Of a stretch of 43,629 nt of DNA, positions 32,597 to 41,899 are shown piece by piece (position 1 is the first letter of the stretch; every line of letters begins with the position of its first letter). The stretch is taken from positions 1 through 43,629 of the forward strand of contig CALXLC010000050.1 in the NCBI GenBank assembly GCA_944389095.1. Reading direction: 5' to 3'. This stretch comes from an uncultured Alphaproteobacteria bacterium (GTDB lineage: Bacteria > Pseudomonadota > Alphaproteobacteria > RF32 > CAG-239). A model generated the notes under the pieces. It was not told the DNA's origin and ran no database searches. It saw nothing but the letters and a program-made list of their open reading frames with translations. The position numbers and the translations under genes are program-made.

Positions 32597-35116
32597 CTAA
32601 GGCCGGGACTGATGTTCGGTTCTGAACTCATACATTCCGGCGCCCATTTGGATTTTTCCGCCATAAACATCCTGTTTCGCCTGAGCAATTTCGTCTTCGC
32701 CGAAAAGACTGCTCTCCCAGTTAATGTTATTGCGTATACCGCGGTGGTTATAGCGGGCATAGTTGGCCGACAGGCCGTAAGATGTTTTGAGCCCTCGGTC
32801 GCTGATTTTGCCGGTGCTTGTGCCGTCTTCGGTGACAAAAGTCGACTTCTTATTGATAAGCCCGTCGGTGGACAGCATTCGTCCGCGGCCCCTCTTGTCA
32901 ACTTCCGTAAAGGAAACCATCATCCGGCCGTTTTCGCCTTTTGTCAGGCGGATGCTGCGCTGTTTTCCGTCAACCGTCGTTTCGTTAAAACCGATAAAGT
33001 TGCCGTTGTCGTCATACACGGCCTGAAGCGATTTATAGCTGTGGTCGCGCATGTCAAAATTCAAATTCGGCATGGCCTGATGCACAATCTCTTTGGCCGC
33101 GGCAATCTGAACCTTTTCTTTCATTTCGCCGGAAGCGCTGTTCATCAGGGCATCATAAACTTCATCGTTGCGGGTTCCGTCTTCGTTAAACAAACGCCGC
33201 GTGGCATCGCTGTTGAGACGGATGCGGTCATTATATTCAACGCTGCCGTCAGCCCGGGTCGTTTTGGTCGTCTGAATACTGAAATGCTCGTTCTTTTCGC
33301 TGGTAACCTGTTTTTCGGAACGTACGGTCACGCCCATGAATTTCCGTTTGGAGACATTCTGCACCCGCCGAACGCTGGAAGTTCCGTCGGTACCTTCAAA
33401 CACCTCATTGCCGTTGTCGTCGGCATAAACGCGTCCGCCTTCCACGTCGCGCACGGAGGTGCTCCGGTTTTTGATACGATGCATTTGAAACGAGTTGGCC
33501 GCCCGTCGGGCATAATGAACCACGCCGCGTCCGGTTCGCGAAACGGCATTGGTCGTCGCGTTTGTTGCGCTTTCCAAAGATTTTCCGGCCAGGCGTGTTG
33601 CCGCGGATTTTGTAAACGAGCCGCCCATTGTGGCGATTCTGCTGCCAAAGTCGGTATTTTGAATACTGCCTGCAAATTTTCCGGCAAAATCTTTAATCTC
33701 TGACATAACCGTCCAAGTTAAAATCAAGGCAAAGCAGACTTTCAAAAATCCGGTTGACCACCAGGAAAAATGCTTCAGCAAATTGTCCAAATCAGCGTCG
33801 GTTCCGCTTTCAAGAAGGGTATCCAGGGTATAGTTGTCCGTGAGGAGGGTATCTTTGAAAGTCGATGTCAACACCTGCTCAAAAGCGGTGGCCAGCATCA
33901 GCGCCACCAGACTGACGAAAATAAAAGCAAACATCGCGTTCAAAAACGTTTCCCAAACCGGAGACGTGTATTTTCGGGTAATCCTGAAAGCGTAGGCCGC
34001 AATGGCAAAAGGCAGCAAACCGGCGGCAATGGCCATTTGCACGACCGAGTCAATCATCAAAAACGGCACGGCAATAATCAAAATCATACCACCGACCCAC
34101 AGTCCGACGCCGGTAAGCAAATATCCCAAATGGGGGATGATAAACCACTTCTTTTCCCACGAATAGCAAATTGTCGCAGAACCGAGCGCCGAAACCTTGG
34201 CGGCCCGAGCCTGAATCAGCGTCATGGTGCAGATGATGTTTTCCCCCATGGAGGCCGGCAGGGCACCGCCTTCTTCCGAGTCGATGATACCATAGCTTCC
34301 CGAGGCCGGGCAAAAGACTTTGGCATCCTCATCTGTCGCCGATGTTGCAACGCTTTCGGGGCTGATTGTCGCTTGTGCAATATTCTGCCCGGTATTAAAG
34401 ACGGGTTCCAGAGCCAGATTAAAGAAAGACATGGCGCCGGTTTTCAGCAGAATAAGCGCAATCAGCACATAAAAGCCCTGCGTTATGACGGAAGACGCAA
34501 AATCTTTAAAATCGCGGGTTTCGATACTGGAAACAAAATTCAGCGTCAAAACGGCCAGCCACAAGGCAAATCCCACAATGACCAACTGAAAAAGCGGACC
34601 GGAAAAAGTCTCGATGGCGTGATTGGCAATCTTGCTGCAGGCATTAAAAGCCACCCGGAACAAATCGCAAAATGTACAGTCTTGAACTTCACGGTAATAA
34701 CATTTTGGAGAGCAGGAATCTGCACAGTAGTTGTTTTCAAACGATTTCATAAAAAGATATTCTTCTTTTGCTATCGCCTCATCATAAGCTTGAGAAATAC
34801 TGTCTTTATTTGTCGGATCATCATAAATAGCAGCATCTTTTTCTGTTTTTAGCTTTTGTATATTTGCATAATTAGGATGATCAACCTGAAGAGTCTCATA
34901 AGTAGCGTCCATTTCGGCAGGGCGGGTATTATTTGACTGATAATTAAGTGTTTCTTTAGCTTTCTTATACGCCTCGCTGTTGCGAAAATCTTCTAAAGAT
35001 GGCAACTCTTGCGCTTGAGAGAAGGAAAAAGCAACTGCAGACAGGCACAAAGCCAGCATCGGCAAAAGCAGAACTTTTACGGTTTTTCGAGTGAATATGT
35101 CAAATATCTTCATCAT
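32597..35116 (-). CDS. VirB6/TrbL-family T4SS channel protein with long C-terminal extension
   Basis: An 839-residue protein. A signal peptide (about 1-36, SQAQ) is followed by a helical segment and a Cys-rich stretch (CADSCSPKCYYREVQDCTFC, about 131-150). Several TM helices come next (about 178-480), including LVIVGFALWLAVLTL and the loop-plus-helix FLMIDSVVQMAIAAGLLPF that is typical of VirB6/TrbL. The remaining 350 residues are hydrophilic and basic, rich in Arg, Asp and Asn, with no known domain. VirB6 forms part of the inner-membrane channel. The N-terminus (KIFDIFTRKTVKVLLLPML) matches that of the next protein upstream, showing recent paralogy. It is the last gene of the VirB6 operon. 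Confidence 0.85.
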   Translation of the reverse strand: MMKIFDIFTRKTVKVLLLPMLALCLSAVAFSFSQAQELPSLEDFRNSEAYKKAKETLNYQSNNTRPAEMDATYETLQVDHPNYANIQKLKTEKDAAIYDDPTNKDSISQAYDEAIAKEEYLFMKSFENNYCADSCSPKCYYREVQDCTFCDLFRVAFNACSKIANHAIETFSGPLFQLVIVGFALWLAVLTLNFVSSIETRDFKDFASSVITQGFYVLIALILLKTGAMSFFNLALEPVFNTGQNIAQATISPESVATSATDEDAKVFCPASGSYGIIDSEEGGALPASMGENIICTMTLIQARAAKVSALGSATICYSWEKKWFIIPHLGYLLTGVGLWVGGMILIIAVPFLMIDSVVQMAIAAGLLPFAIAAYAFRITRKYTSPVWETFLNAMFAFIFVSLVALMLATAFEQVLTSTFKDTLLTDNYTLDTLLESGTDADLDNLLKHFSWWSTGFLKVCFALILTWTVMSEIKDFAGKFAGSIQNTDFGSRIATMGGSFTKSAATRLAGKSLESATNATTNAVSRTGRGVVHYARRAANSFQMHRIKNRSTSVRDVEGGRVYADDNGNEVFEGTDGTSSVRRVQNVSKRKFMGVTVRSEKQVTSEKNEHFSIQTTKTTRADGSVEYNDRIRLNSDATRRLFNEDGTRNDEVYDALMNSASGEMKEKVQIAAAKEIVHQAMPNLNFDMRDHSYKSLQAVYDDNGNFIGFNETTVDGKQRSIRLTKGENGRMMVSFTEVDKRGRGRMLSTDGLINKKSTFVTEDGTSTGKISDRGLKTSYGLSANYARYNHRGIRNNINWESSLFGEDEIAQAKQDVYGGKIQMGAGMYEFRTEHQSRP

Positions 35117-35136
35117 GTCAGCCTCGCCGTTTTGTT

Positions 35137-38004
35137 CTATCCCAGCAGGTTTTTATCGTCATCGCCGCCGGATTTTTTCCCTTCGGACGCATGGTCGGCC
35201 TTTCCGCCGGAAGCAGTTTCGGTTGCTTTTTGGAGCCCTTTGTCAACTTGCTGCGCGGCCTTTTCCGCCTGTTCGGCAGCTTTACCGACAGCCTTGCTTG
35301 TTTGTTTTACGGCTTCTCCACCGGCTTCCATAGCTTTTCCGACAGCGCCTCCGGCAATGGAAATAGCCTGTCCGGCAACCGGGATGGCATTAGCCGCTTT
35401 GGACGCCGCGCCGATGGCCTTTCCGGTCTGTTTGACGCCTTCTCCGGCCATTTCTCCTGCTTTGGCAGCTGCCTGAGCACCGCGCGCCGCAGTCGTTGCC
35501 GGACCGCCTCCGCCACCCGGACCGTTTTGACGTTTTCCACGGATGAGACCGCCCAAAGCCGAAACTGTTCTTGTTGCGGCGCCCTTGATTGCCCGCCCGC
35601 CCTGATACATGGCAATATCCCGTCCGTAACCGATAGGTTTCATAGCCTGGTCTTTTACCCAGCGGCTGGCCGCGGTTGACCAGTGGTGAATCGGCTGAGC
35701 CTCGCCAAACATCTGATCCGGGAAGAATTTGTTGACCAGCGACGATACGGTCGATCCCACCAGCTTATAAGAATACAGGAAGGCAAAGACCAGAATAATG
35801 AAGTTTGCGCTGAACAATTCCAGCTGTCTGGCCACATAATCCGTCTGTTCCTGATTGACCTCCTGGCCGGACGCGACAGAATCCATAATATCGTAAATGT
35901 TCTCCAGTCCTCCCAGGGCCGAATTAATCAGCGCCAGGGAATATGCCGTGGTAATTGCCAGGAAGGCAAAGGTTGCCGAGGCCTTGAAAATAATGCTTAG
36001 ACAGTTGGTAAATTTGCCTTTAGTCATATTGAACGGCCACAGGCCGACCACAATCGGCAGTGCGATAACCGCAAATCCGATTTTAAAGCCGATATCCAGC
36101 AGATAATAGGCAATCGCCAGGGTCAGCAAGAAGCCGGTGCACCAGATAAAAGTGCCTTCAAGCCACATCCAGAAGTTGGTTATGCGACTGACGTTAAGAC
36201 CCAGGACGGTAACGTTCCAGGCACCGCCTTTTTCAAGCCCGGCATAACACTGGACGGCATCGCCGAGGACCATGGTTTCGGCCGTTGTATCCGTAATTGC
36301 TTTGGTTGCGCCCAAAATGCTGTTCATAATCGACGCCGGCATAATATCCGTCGGACCGGTATAGCTGATATCGCCGATTTGCACGGCCGATGACGTGCCG
36401 CCGGATAACGTGGAGACATGGCTTGCCGGAGCATAAGTTCCGCCGGTGTAGTTAATCAGGGTAAGGTCTCCTTGTCCTTCGGCCAGTTCGTTCAGCTTGT
36501 CCATATCGACATTATTAAGTTTTTCCGGATGATTGGCAATTTCCTGACGAATAATTTCGCTGGTGCTGACAATTTTTCCCACTTCGTTGGTAATGGTCCA
36601 GATACTGTCGCCGTTAAAGCTCATCACCCGTCCGTTGCCGAGATAGGTCACCGCGTGATAACCGGAAGAGGTCACGCTTGTTCCCACCCGGATATAAATC
36701 ATGTCGCCGATGTTGGCGCGTTGCAGGGCCTCCGACAGCTTGATGTCGCCGCCGTTGGCGCTGGCGGTAACCGAACCGGGATAGTTTTGCGCCGCATTGT
36801 TGATGGATACGCCGCAGTTGACAATACCGTTTTGGAAGCTGACAATATCGCCGCCGACCATTTTGTTCAAATCATTCAGGGACGCCGTAATGGCCGCCTG
36901 ACAATAAGCGGTATTTCCGCCGCCGCTGCTGCCAGCCGCCTGATGAATATCCTTGACCGCTGCCATGTGTCCGGCATCCCGGCAACTGCTGTAGCGGCAG
37001 GATTTGGAACAGTCTCCGCTGGTACAACTGCTCTTTATGGATTGATAGCGCTGGTTCAGCACTTGCAGATATGCCTTTTGAAACTGCTGCACAATCTGTT
37101 CGTTGGGGCTGGTGCTGCTGTCGACGATTTGCGGCAGTTTCAGCGGCGTCACGGCTTGTGCCTCCTGAGATACCTGAACGGGAGTGCTTTCGCTCTGCTG
37201 CGTCTGCGCCGTCTGATTGCTCTGGGCGACGTTATGGTTGATAATGGCCTGCTGCGTCGGAGAAACCAACTCATCTTCCCATACAAAGTTTTGCGTCTCT
37301 TTGGCAATATCATCCGGCCAGAACTGTTGGGCGATAATCGCGCCGGTACCCATCAGCGGCGTGATAAAAAAGTCCCTGACCAATCTCAGTCCCGAGGTAA
37401 TAAAGACGTACGCCAGCATGATTTTGAAACTGAATTTGATTAAATCGTTCAAAATATTGCCCGGCTCCAGCTGAGTGAGGGAAGACATGTTTTTCAGTCC
37501 CCAGACCAGCACCCACATAAGCGCGCCGACAAACAGCACAATCAGGCCGGCTCTCTGCGCCAGTTCGTAAGCTTTCTCCGCTGCGGACAAAAAAGCGCTG
37601 GTCAGTTTTTCCACCACCAGGCACGACCAGCAGCCGCTTTGATATTTGGCCCGCAGTTCCGTCACCATCGGACATTCGGTAACATAAGAGGTTTTGGGCG
37701 CAAATTCGGGAGCCTCGGCCAAACCGGTTCCCCAACTGTTATTTCCGCCTTCGACAACATTTTTTTCGTTGGCATCTTCCGCTTTGACACATTTATATGT
37801 GGTGGTTATTGTATAGTCGTTGCCAGTACCCCATTTTACTTTTTCTTCATGCCTTTCACAAACCATGCCTTCGGGGCAGCCGTCAGGATAGGCCGTTCCG
37901 CAGGGAGCCGCATAAACGTTGCCGACGTTAAGACACAGGCAAAACATCAGCAAAAGCAGAACTTTTACCGTTTTGAGGCTGAATATGTCAAAATGTTTCA
38001 ACAT
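35137..38004 (-). CDS. VirB6/TrbL-family protein with CHAP/NlpC-like hydrolase domain in the periplasmic loop
   Basis: A 955-residue protein with a signal peptide (about 1-27), a Cys motif (QSGCWSCLVVE) and two TM helices (about 160-215). A large insertion (about 230-590) precedes three more TM segments, one containing ALPIVVGLWPF, and a Gly/Ala/Lys-rich cytoplasmic tail. The insertion contains a Cys cluster (CTSGDCSKSCRYSSC), then an apparent cysteine-hydrolase fold: Cys368 at a helix start (AYCQAAITASL), GDMIYIRV (433-440), His450 (SSGYHAVTYLGNG) and a following Asn464/Asp466. This is the CHAP/NlpC-P60 order and falls where VirB6 has its large periplasmic loop. It could cut peptidoglycan and replace VirB1 (inference). 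I prefer the ATG at 38004, five bases after the upstream stop. Confidence 0.85.
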   Translation of the reverse strand: MLKHFDIFSLKTVKVLLLLMFCLCLNVGNVYAAPCGTAYPDGCPEGMVCERHEEKVKWGTGNDYTITTTYKCVKAEDANEKNVVEGGNNSWGTGLAEAPEFAPKTSYVTECPMVTELRAKYQSGCWSCLVVEKLTSAFLSAAEKAYELAQRAGLIVLFVGALMWVLVWGLKNMSSLTQLEPGNILNDLIKFSFKIMLAYVFITSGLRLVRDFFITPLMGTGAIIAQQFWPDDIAKETQNFVWEDELVSPTQQAIINHNVAQSNQTAQTQQSESTPVQVSQEAQAVTPLKLPQIVDSSTSPNEQIVQQFQKAYLQVLNQRYQSIKSSCTSGDCSKSCRYSSCRDAGHMAAVKDIHQAAGSSGGGNTAYCQAAITASLNDLNKMVGGDIVSFQNGIVNCGVSINNAAQNYPGSVTASANGGDIKLSEALQRANIGDMIYIRVGTSVTSSGYHAVTYLGNGRVMSFNGDSIWTITNEVGKIVSTSEIIRQEIANHPEKLNNVDMDKLNELAEGQGDLTLINYTGGTYAPASHVSTLSGGTSSAVQIGDISYTGPTDIMPASIMNSILGATKAITDTTAETMVLGDAVQCYAGLEKGGAWNVTVLGLNVSRITNFWMWLEGTFIWCTGFLLTLAIAYYLLDIGFKIGFAVIALPIVVGLWPFNMTKGKFTNCLSIIFKASATFAFLAITTAYSLALINSALGGLENIYDIMDSVASGQEVNQEQTDYVARQLELFSANFIILVFAFLYSYKLVGSTVSSLVNKFFPDQMFGEAQPIHHWSTAASRWVKDQAMKPIGYGRDIAMYQGGRAIKGAATRTVSALGGLIRGKRQNGPGGGGGPATTAARGAQAAAKAGEMAGEGVKQTGKAIGAASKAANAIPVAGQAISIAGGAVGKAMEAGGEAVKQTSKAVGKAAEQAEKAAQQVDKGLQKATETASGGKADHASEGKKSGGDDDKNLLG

Positions 38005-38009
38005 CGTCG

Positions 38010-39290
38010 TTACTTTCGTCCTGCCCATTCGTTCAGTTTGTTTTGCAGCGCGCCGGCGCTCTTCATGGCTCTGCCGATGCGGGTATTTTCCTGCAGAGCG
38101 GCTTTTTCAACAATATACTTCAATCCGCCGGTCAAAACGCCGAGAAGCGCCTGTCCCACGGCTTTTAGATTTTGCTGGAACCTGGCCTCGACCTTTCCGC
38201 CGATAATCGCCGACGTCAATTGCTGCGACACGCCCATGCTGCCAAAAATTAAGAAAGCAATCAACAACAGGCACATCAGCGCAATGCTGAAGTTCATCAG
38301 ATGAAATTTGGGATCTTCCGGATTGAAAATTTCCTGATGATCATTAATCAGGCTGACCATTGCCATCAAAACCGTCGCCACAATGATTGAAAAAGCCATC
38401 ATAAAAGCCGCGGATGTCATAATGTTTGAAAATCCGATGCCGGTCCATTTGCGTGTCGGCTTAAAGGCGTAAGACATAATCAAAATCGGCAGCAGCAGAA
38501 TCATCATGCCGAAGCGGAAAATGCTGTCCACCAGATAGAACACAAAACCGCACGAAACCACAATGAAAATCAGCCAGATAAGGCAACCCAGGACAAACGG
38601 CAACACACCGCCCAACCACATGACTTCATAAGCCACGTCGCGTCCCAGACGCAACCGGTCAGCCACGGCACAGACCATGCAGCCCATCATATCCTGAATG
38701 GCGGGAGGGAATCCTTCCGTGGTGGCCTCCAACCCTTCGGTCATTTTGCACATAACGTTAGGCTGTTCAAAAGTAATTTCCGACCCCATGACTTTAACCG
38801 TTGCAACATCCGAAGACGATAACGCCAGAATTTCGCTGCCGAATTCCAAAAAGGCCGTGTAAATCGGAAACAGCAAAAAGTTAATAACCCACAGCAACAT
38901 GCCCGAAGAAGAGGCCAGATAACCGCAAAACAGACAGATAAAAGCCTTTTGCAAAATTTCGTTCCAGATTTGTCCGGGGCTGTCTTCGGTAACCGAACTG
39001 ACAAATTTCATCAGCCGCATGGCCAGCCACACGGCAAAAGCCATCATCATCAGATTAAGCGCGCCGGCCGACAGCTGATCGTACATTTTCATGACCGTGC
39101 CGCCGATAATGTCATAAACCGGATCAAGAACCTCTTTTTGCCAGCAGGTATACGTCTGTTCTTTAAGAAGTTCATATTCTTCATCGCTGATGGCCTTGGT
39201 GCTGCTGTCGGAACATGCCGAAACCAAAAGGATAAGAGCCGCCAGGATTACCCCTTTGTATTGATTAAATATGTTCCGCAACGTTGTCAT
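38010..39290 (-). CDS. VirB6/TrbL-family protein with lipoprotein-type signal
   Basis: A 426-residue protein, the shortest of the four. The N-terminus has a lipobox (LLVSAC-SDSS), followed by a short segment with one Cys (YTCWQKEV) and about six TM helices, including MMMAFAVWLAMRLMKFVSSV and the conserved-looking FYLVDSIFRFGMMILLLPILIMSYAF. The C-terminus is short and basic. The LAM/IAV-like helix ending in VSSV/VSSL recurs in the paralogues. A lipid anchor on a multi-span inner-membrane protein is odd, and the Cys may only mimic a lipobox. The ATG at 39290 has GAGGA five bases upstream; a GTG at 39302 overlaps that site and is less likely. Confidence 0.85.
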   Translation of the reverse strand: MTTLRNIFNQYKGVILAALILLVSACSDSSTKAISDEEYELLKEQTYTCWQKEVLDPVYDIIGGTVMKMYDQLSAGALNLMMMAFAVWLAMRLMKFVSSVTEDSPGQIWNEILQKAFICLFCGYLASSSGMLLWVINFLLFPIYTAFLEFGSEILALSSSDVATVKVMGSEITFEQPNVMCKMTEGLEATTEGFPPAIQDMMGCMVCAVADRLRLGRDVAYEVMWLGGVLPFVLGCLIWLIFIVVSCGFVFYLVDSIFRFGMMILLLPILIMSYAFKPTRKWTGIGFSNIMTSAAFMMAFSIIVATVLMAMVSLINDHQEIFNPEDPKFHLMNFSIALMCLLLIAFLIFGSMGVSQQLTSAIIGGKVEARFQQNLKAVGQALLGVLTGGLKYIVEKAALQENTRIGRAMKSAGALQNKLNEWAGRK

Positions 39291-39320
39291 TTCAGTCCTC
39301 ACAGTGCAGAAGGATAATTT

Positions 39321-41630
39321 CTATCTCTTTTGCCCGTTTTGTTTCAGCACGTCTTTAAGTGTTTGTGACGTGCGGCCGTGGTTTCTGCCGGATCCGCCGG
39401 CTTTTCTGCCCCGGGGCGCTCCTTTTTGCCGCGGTTGCGCCTTGCGGGTTTTGTTCAGATTCTCCGCCGCGCTTTGCCGGGTTTCAACATTTTCCGTTGT
39501 TTCTCTTTCCGGCGCGGCATCATTGCCTCGTCCGGCAGTCTCGGACTGAGCTTCATTATTGTATGCCCGGCCGCTTGCACCGCTCGCTTGTCCGCCGTCA
39601 GACCGCCCCTGACGTCTTTCTGCCGAACCCGGGGCGCTGTCGCCGTTGGCGCGGGATGTTTCGGACCGTTCCTGATTGTTTCCTCTGTTTCCCGCCGGTG
39701 CATCTTCTTGTCCGTGTCCGGACTGTTCCTGATGCGTTTCGGCTCTTGCCCCGCCGCCGAGAGTAATCGGGTCTTTTTTCTTTTTTGCAGAATCAACTTC
39801 GTTACGCGCCGTTGTCTTGCGAGCCTGAGTCGTTGACGGCGTATTTCCGCCGGAAGATGCTTCCGGATTCGGCGTTGGTCTGGGCGTATTCGTATTGCCG
39901 TCGCCGTTTCCATTTCCGCCGCCTCTGAAACTGCCGGTTCTGATAAAGCGGCCCATGGCTCGGAAAGGCCTGCCGATTTGGTGTCCTGTCCAGCCAAGCG
40001 CTTTCTCGCCGTAAAGCGTTGCTTTTTCCGATACGGCTTCCCGGGTCGGCTGAGTAAGCTTTTTGCCGGCGCTGAGAGTTGCGCTGCCACCCATGGTGGC
40101 GATGCTCGGCGCAATACTCTTCATGGCGCCGCTGGCCATCTTTCCGGCAAGGCTTCCGACCTGATTGGTCAGCTTAAATCCGAAAATGCAACAGAACAGC
40201 AAAATCAAAAAGCCGGTTCCCGAGATGTCCGTTAATTCTTTTAAACCTCTTTTGTCATCAGTACCTTCAATCCGTCCATTGTTGATAGCGTCGGCAATTT
40301 CGGTCAAAGCGCCGTACTCTTGTTGTTCTGAACCGGATGCCTTTTCCGTCGTCGTTGTCTCTTCCGAAGAAGTCAGAGACAAAGCGCTGTCAATCAGTTG
40401 GATGTTGACGCTGACCACCAACCCCATAAAGACGAAGACAAAGAAGGTGTTCATCAGCATATTAAATCCGGTAGTCGTGTATTTGCTGGTCAGCTTAAAC
40501 GGCCAACAGGCAATCAAAAACGGCAGCAGCGCGCCGACGATGCCCAACTGTACAACCGCGTCAATCAGATAAAAGGCAAAAGCCAATCCCAGCAGAAAAC
40601 CAAACGCCGCCAGAACAAACCCGGTAATGAACATTTGGAAACCGTCGCCGAAATCAGTTAAGGATATCATAATGTTGCTGCCGATGCACATCAGCGAAGA
40701 GCCGACGGCCTGCATAAAACCGATTTCATTCTGAACAGCCGTTATAAATCTTTCCAAAACCGTATAAAGATCGGCGCTGAAATAAGTCGTTGTCACCGTG
40801 CTGCCCTGAACAAATTCCAAATCATTGGGCAGCGAAAGCAGACTGCCGCCGAATTCCAGACCGGCAGCCAGCAGCGGGTTAATCAGATACAGAAAGATTT
40901 GCGCAGTGCTAATCAGTAAAATAAAGGAAATCAAAAATTTAAAAGACTGCTTGATAAGGTTACCCAAAAACTTCGGCGCGTCCTGTTTGGTCAGCGAACT
41001 GACATGCGCCAGAGTCTGCACGGCAATCCAGATAGCCAGCCCGATAACCAAAACCACGGCAAAAGCGGCCGCCAGTTTAGAGATGGAAATAACGGTCATA
41101 TCATCGGCCGCCTGATAGATAACCGCAAACAGCGGGCAGAAAAAGCATGATTTGGATTCGTAAAGTTTTTGCGGCAGATATTTGCAGCCCTTAATCTCTC
41201 CTTCTTTTCCGACAATATCGACACCGTCGGGGGAAGATATCTCTACATAAACTGCTCCGTTAGGGGTTGTAAAAACAGTTCTGGCTTTACCCTCATCTCC
41301 GAATAATTTTGCGATGGTTGGAGCGATAAAATCTGAAAAAGCCGTCCCGGCAAGAATCCCCAAACCAACCCCCGCTGCCGTACCGGCACCTCCGGTCGCC
41401 ACACTGGTCGCCACGGCCGTAGCGCCTCCGACAATACCGCTGGCAATGCCGGTAACAACTTTTGTGGTGGTGCCGTAAGTAGATTCCTGTCCCTGAGACA
41501 ACCCGCCCTGTTGTGCAAGCTGTGCTGCCACATCCTCGCTGACCTGAGCCTGGGGAGAAACCGGCGCTGCAATCAAAAAAGCCAGTGCCAGACTGATAAC
41601 TCTGAATATGTTACTGCTTGTCTTTGTCAT
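39321..41630 (-). CDS. VirB6/TrbL-family protein with disordered C-terminal tail
   Basis: A 769-residue protein. A signal peptide (about 1-29, SPQAQ) leads into a Gly/Ala/Val-rich hydrophobic stretch (about 57-105) and a small Cys motif (GCKYLPQKLYESKSCFFCP). TM helices run from about 180 to 460, including AIWIAVQTLAHVSSLTKQ and FYLIDAVVQLGIVGALLPF, the core shared with its paralogues. The last 230 residues are Gly, Asn, Thr, Arg and Glu-rich and look disordered. It starts inside the preceding small gene (20-base overlap), so the two are translationally coupled. It is the first of four tandem VirB6-type genes, an arrangement best known from Rickettsiales. Confidence 0.85.
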   Translation of the reverse strand: MTKTSSNIFRVISLALAFLIAAPVSPQAQVSEDVAAQLAQQGGLSQGQESTYGTTTKVVTGIASGIVGGATAVATSVATGGAGTAAGVGLGILAGTAFSDFIAPTIAKLFGDEGKARTVFTTPNGAVYVEISSPDGVDIVGKEGEIKGCKYLPQKLYESKSCFFCPLFAVIYQAADDMTVISISKLAAAFAVVLVIGLAIWIAVQTLAHVSSLTKQDAPKFLGNLIKQSFKFLISFILLISTAQIFLYLINPLLAAGLEFGGSLLSLPNDLEFVQGSTVTTTYFSADLYTVLERFITAVQNEIGFMQAVGSSLMCIGSNIMISLTDFGDGFQMFITGFVLAAFGFLLGLAFAFYLIDAVVQLGIVGALLPFLIACWPFKLTSKYTTTGFNMLMNTFFVFVFMGLVVSVNIQLIDSALSLTSSEETTTTEKASGSEQQEYGALTEIADAINNGRIEGTDDKRGLKELTDISGTGFLILLFCCIFGFKLTNQVGSLAGKMASGAMKSIAPSIATMGGSATLSAGKKLTQPTREAVSEKATLYGEKALGWTGHQIGRPFRAMGRFIRTGSFRGGGNGNGDGNTNTPRPTPNPEASSGGNTPSTTQARKTTARNEVDSAKKKKDPITLGGGARAETHQEQSGHGQEDAPAGNRGNNQERSETSRANGDSAPGSAERRQGRSDGGQASGASGRAYNNEAQSETAGRGNDAAPERETTENVETRQSAAENLNKTRKAQPRQKGAPRGRKAGGSGRNHGRTSQTLKDVLKQNGQKR

Positions 41631-41811
41631 TGTCGTCCGCCCGTTTCAAAGGGTTGCCCAGAATTATCACCGCCGCTGATAAAACAACCGCAACCGATAT
41701 TATTGCCGTTACGAATGCACCTTTACTTGCCAGCCAGTCAAACAGTTTTACGTAGTAAGCCAGAACAAAGAGTAAAACGACGACCAGACTTACAAGCATT
41801 GATTTAAACAT
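41611..41811 (-). CDS. Small two-TM membrane protein heading the VirB6 operon
   Basis: A 66-residue protein with two hydrophobic helices (about 4-20 and 31-52) joined by a short loop (KLFDWLASKGAF), ending in a charged tail (KRADDNDKDKQ). It has GGAGG nine bases upstream and overlaps the next virB6 gene. I recognise no family. The two-helix layout is reminiscent of the mature part of VirB2 pilins, but it lacks a long pilin signal peptide and is short. A small VirB6 partner is equally possible. Confidence 0.65.
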   Translation of the reverse strand: MFKSMLVSLVVVLLFVLAYYVKLFDWLASKGAFVTAIISVAVVLSAAVIILGNPLKRADDNDKDKQ

Positions 41812-41837
41812 ACGAGCATTCCTCCGGCTTATTTTTT

Positions 41838-41846
41838 ATGATAACA
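41838..41846 (-). promoter_or_regulatory. Likely extended -10 promoter of the VirB6 operon
   Basis: On the minus strand TGTTATCAT forms an extended -10, placing the transcript start near 41831, with GGAGG at 41825-41821 and the ATG at 41811. The element overlaps a short AT hairpin (41833-41852). There is no clear -35. Confidence 0.45.
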
Positions 41847-41899
41847 TAAAAATCTTTCATAAATTGTTACAGTTTTTTGATTTTTTCGGCCGCCGGACA

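Noticed and set aside
33770..34852. Plus-strand frame of 360 codons opposite a virB6 gene
   Set aside because: It lies entirely within a well-supported membrane-protein gene, and its Gln/His/Arg/Lys-rich translation looks non-coding.
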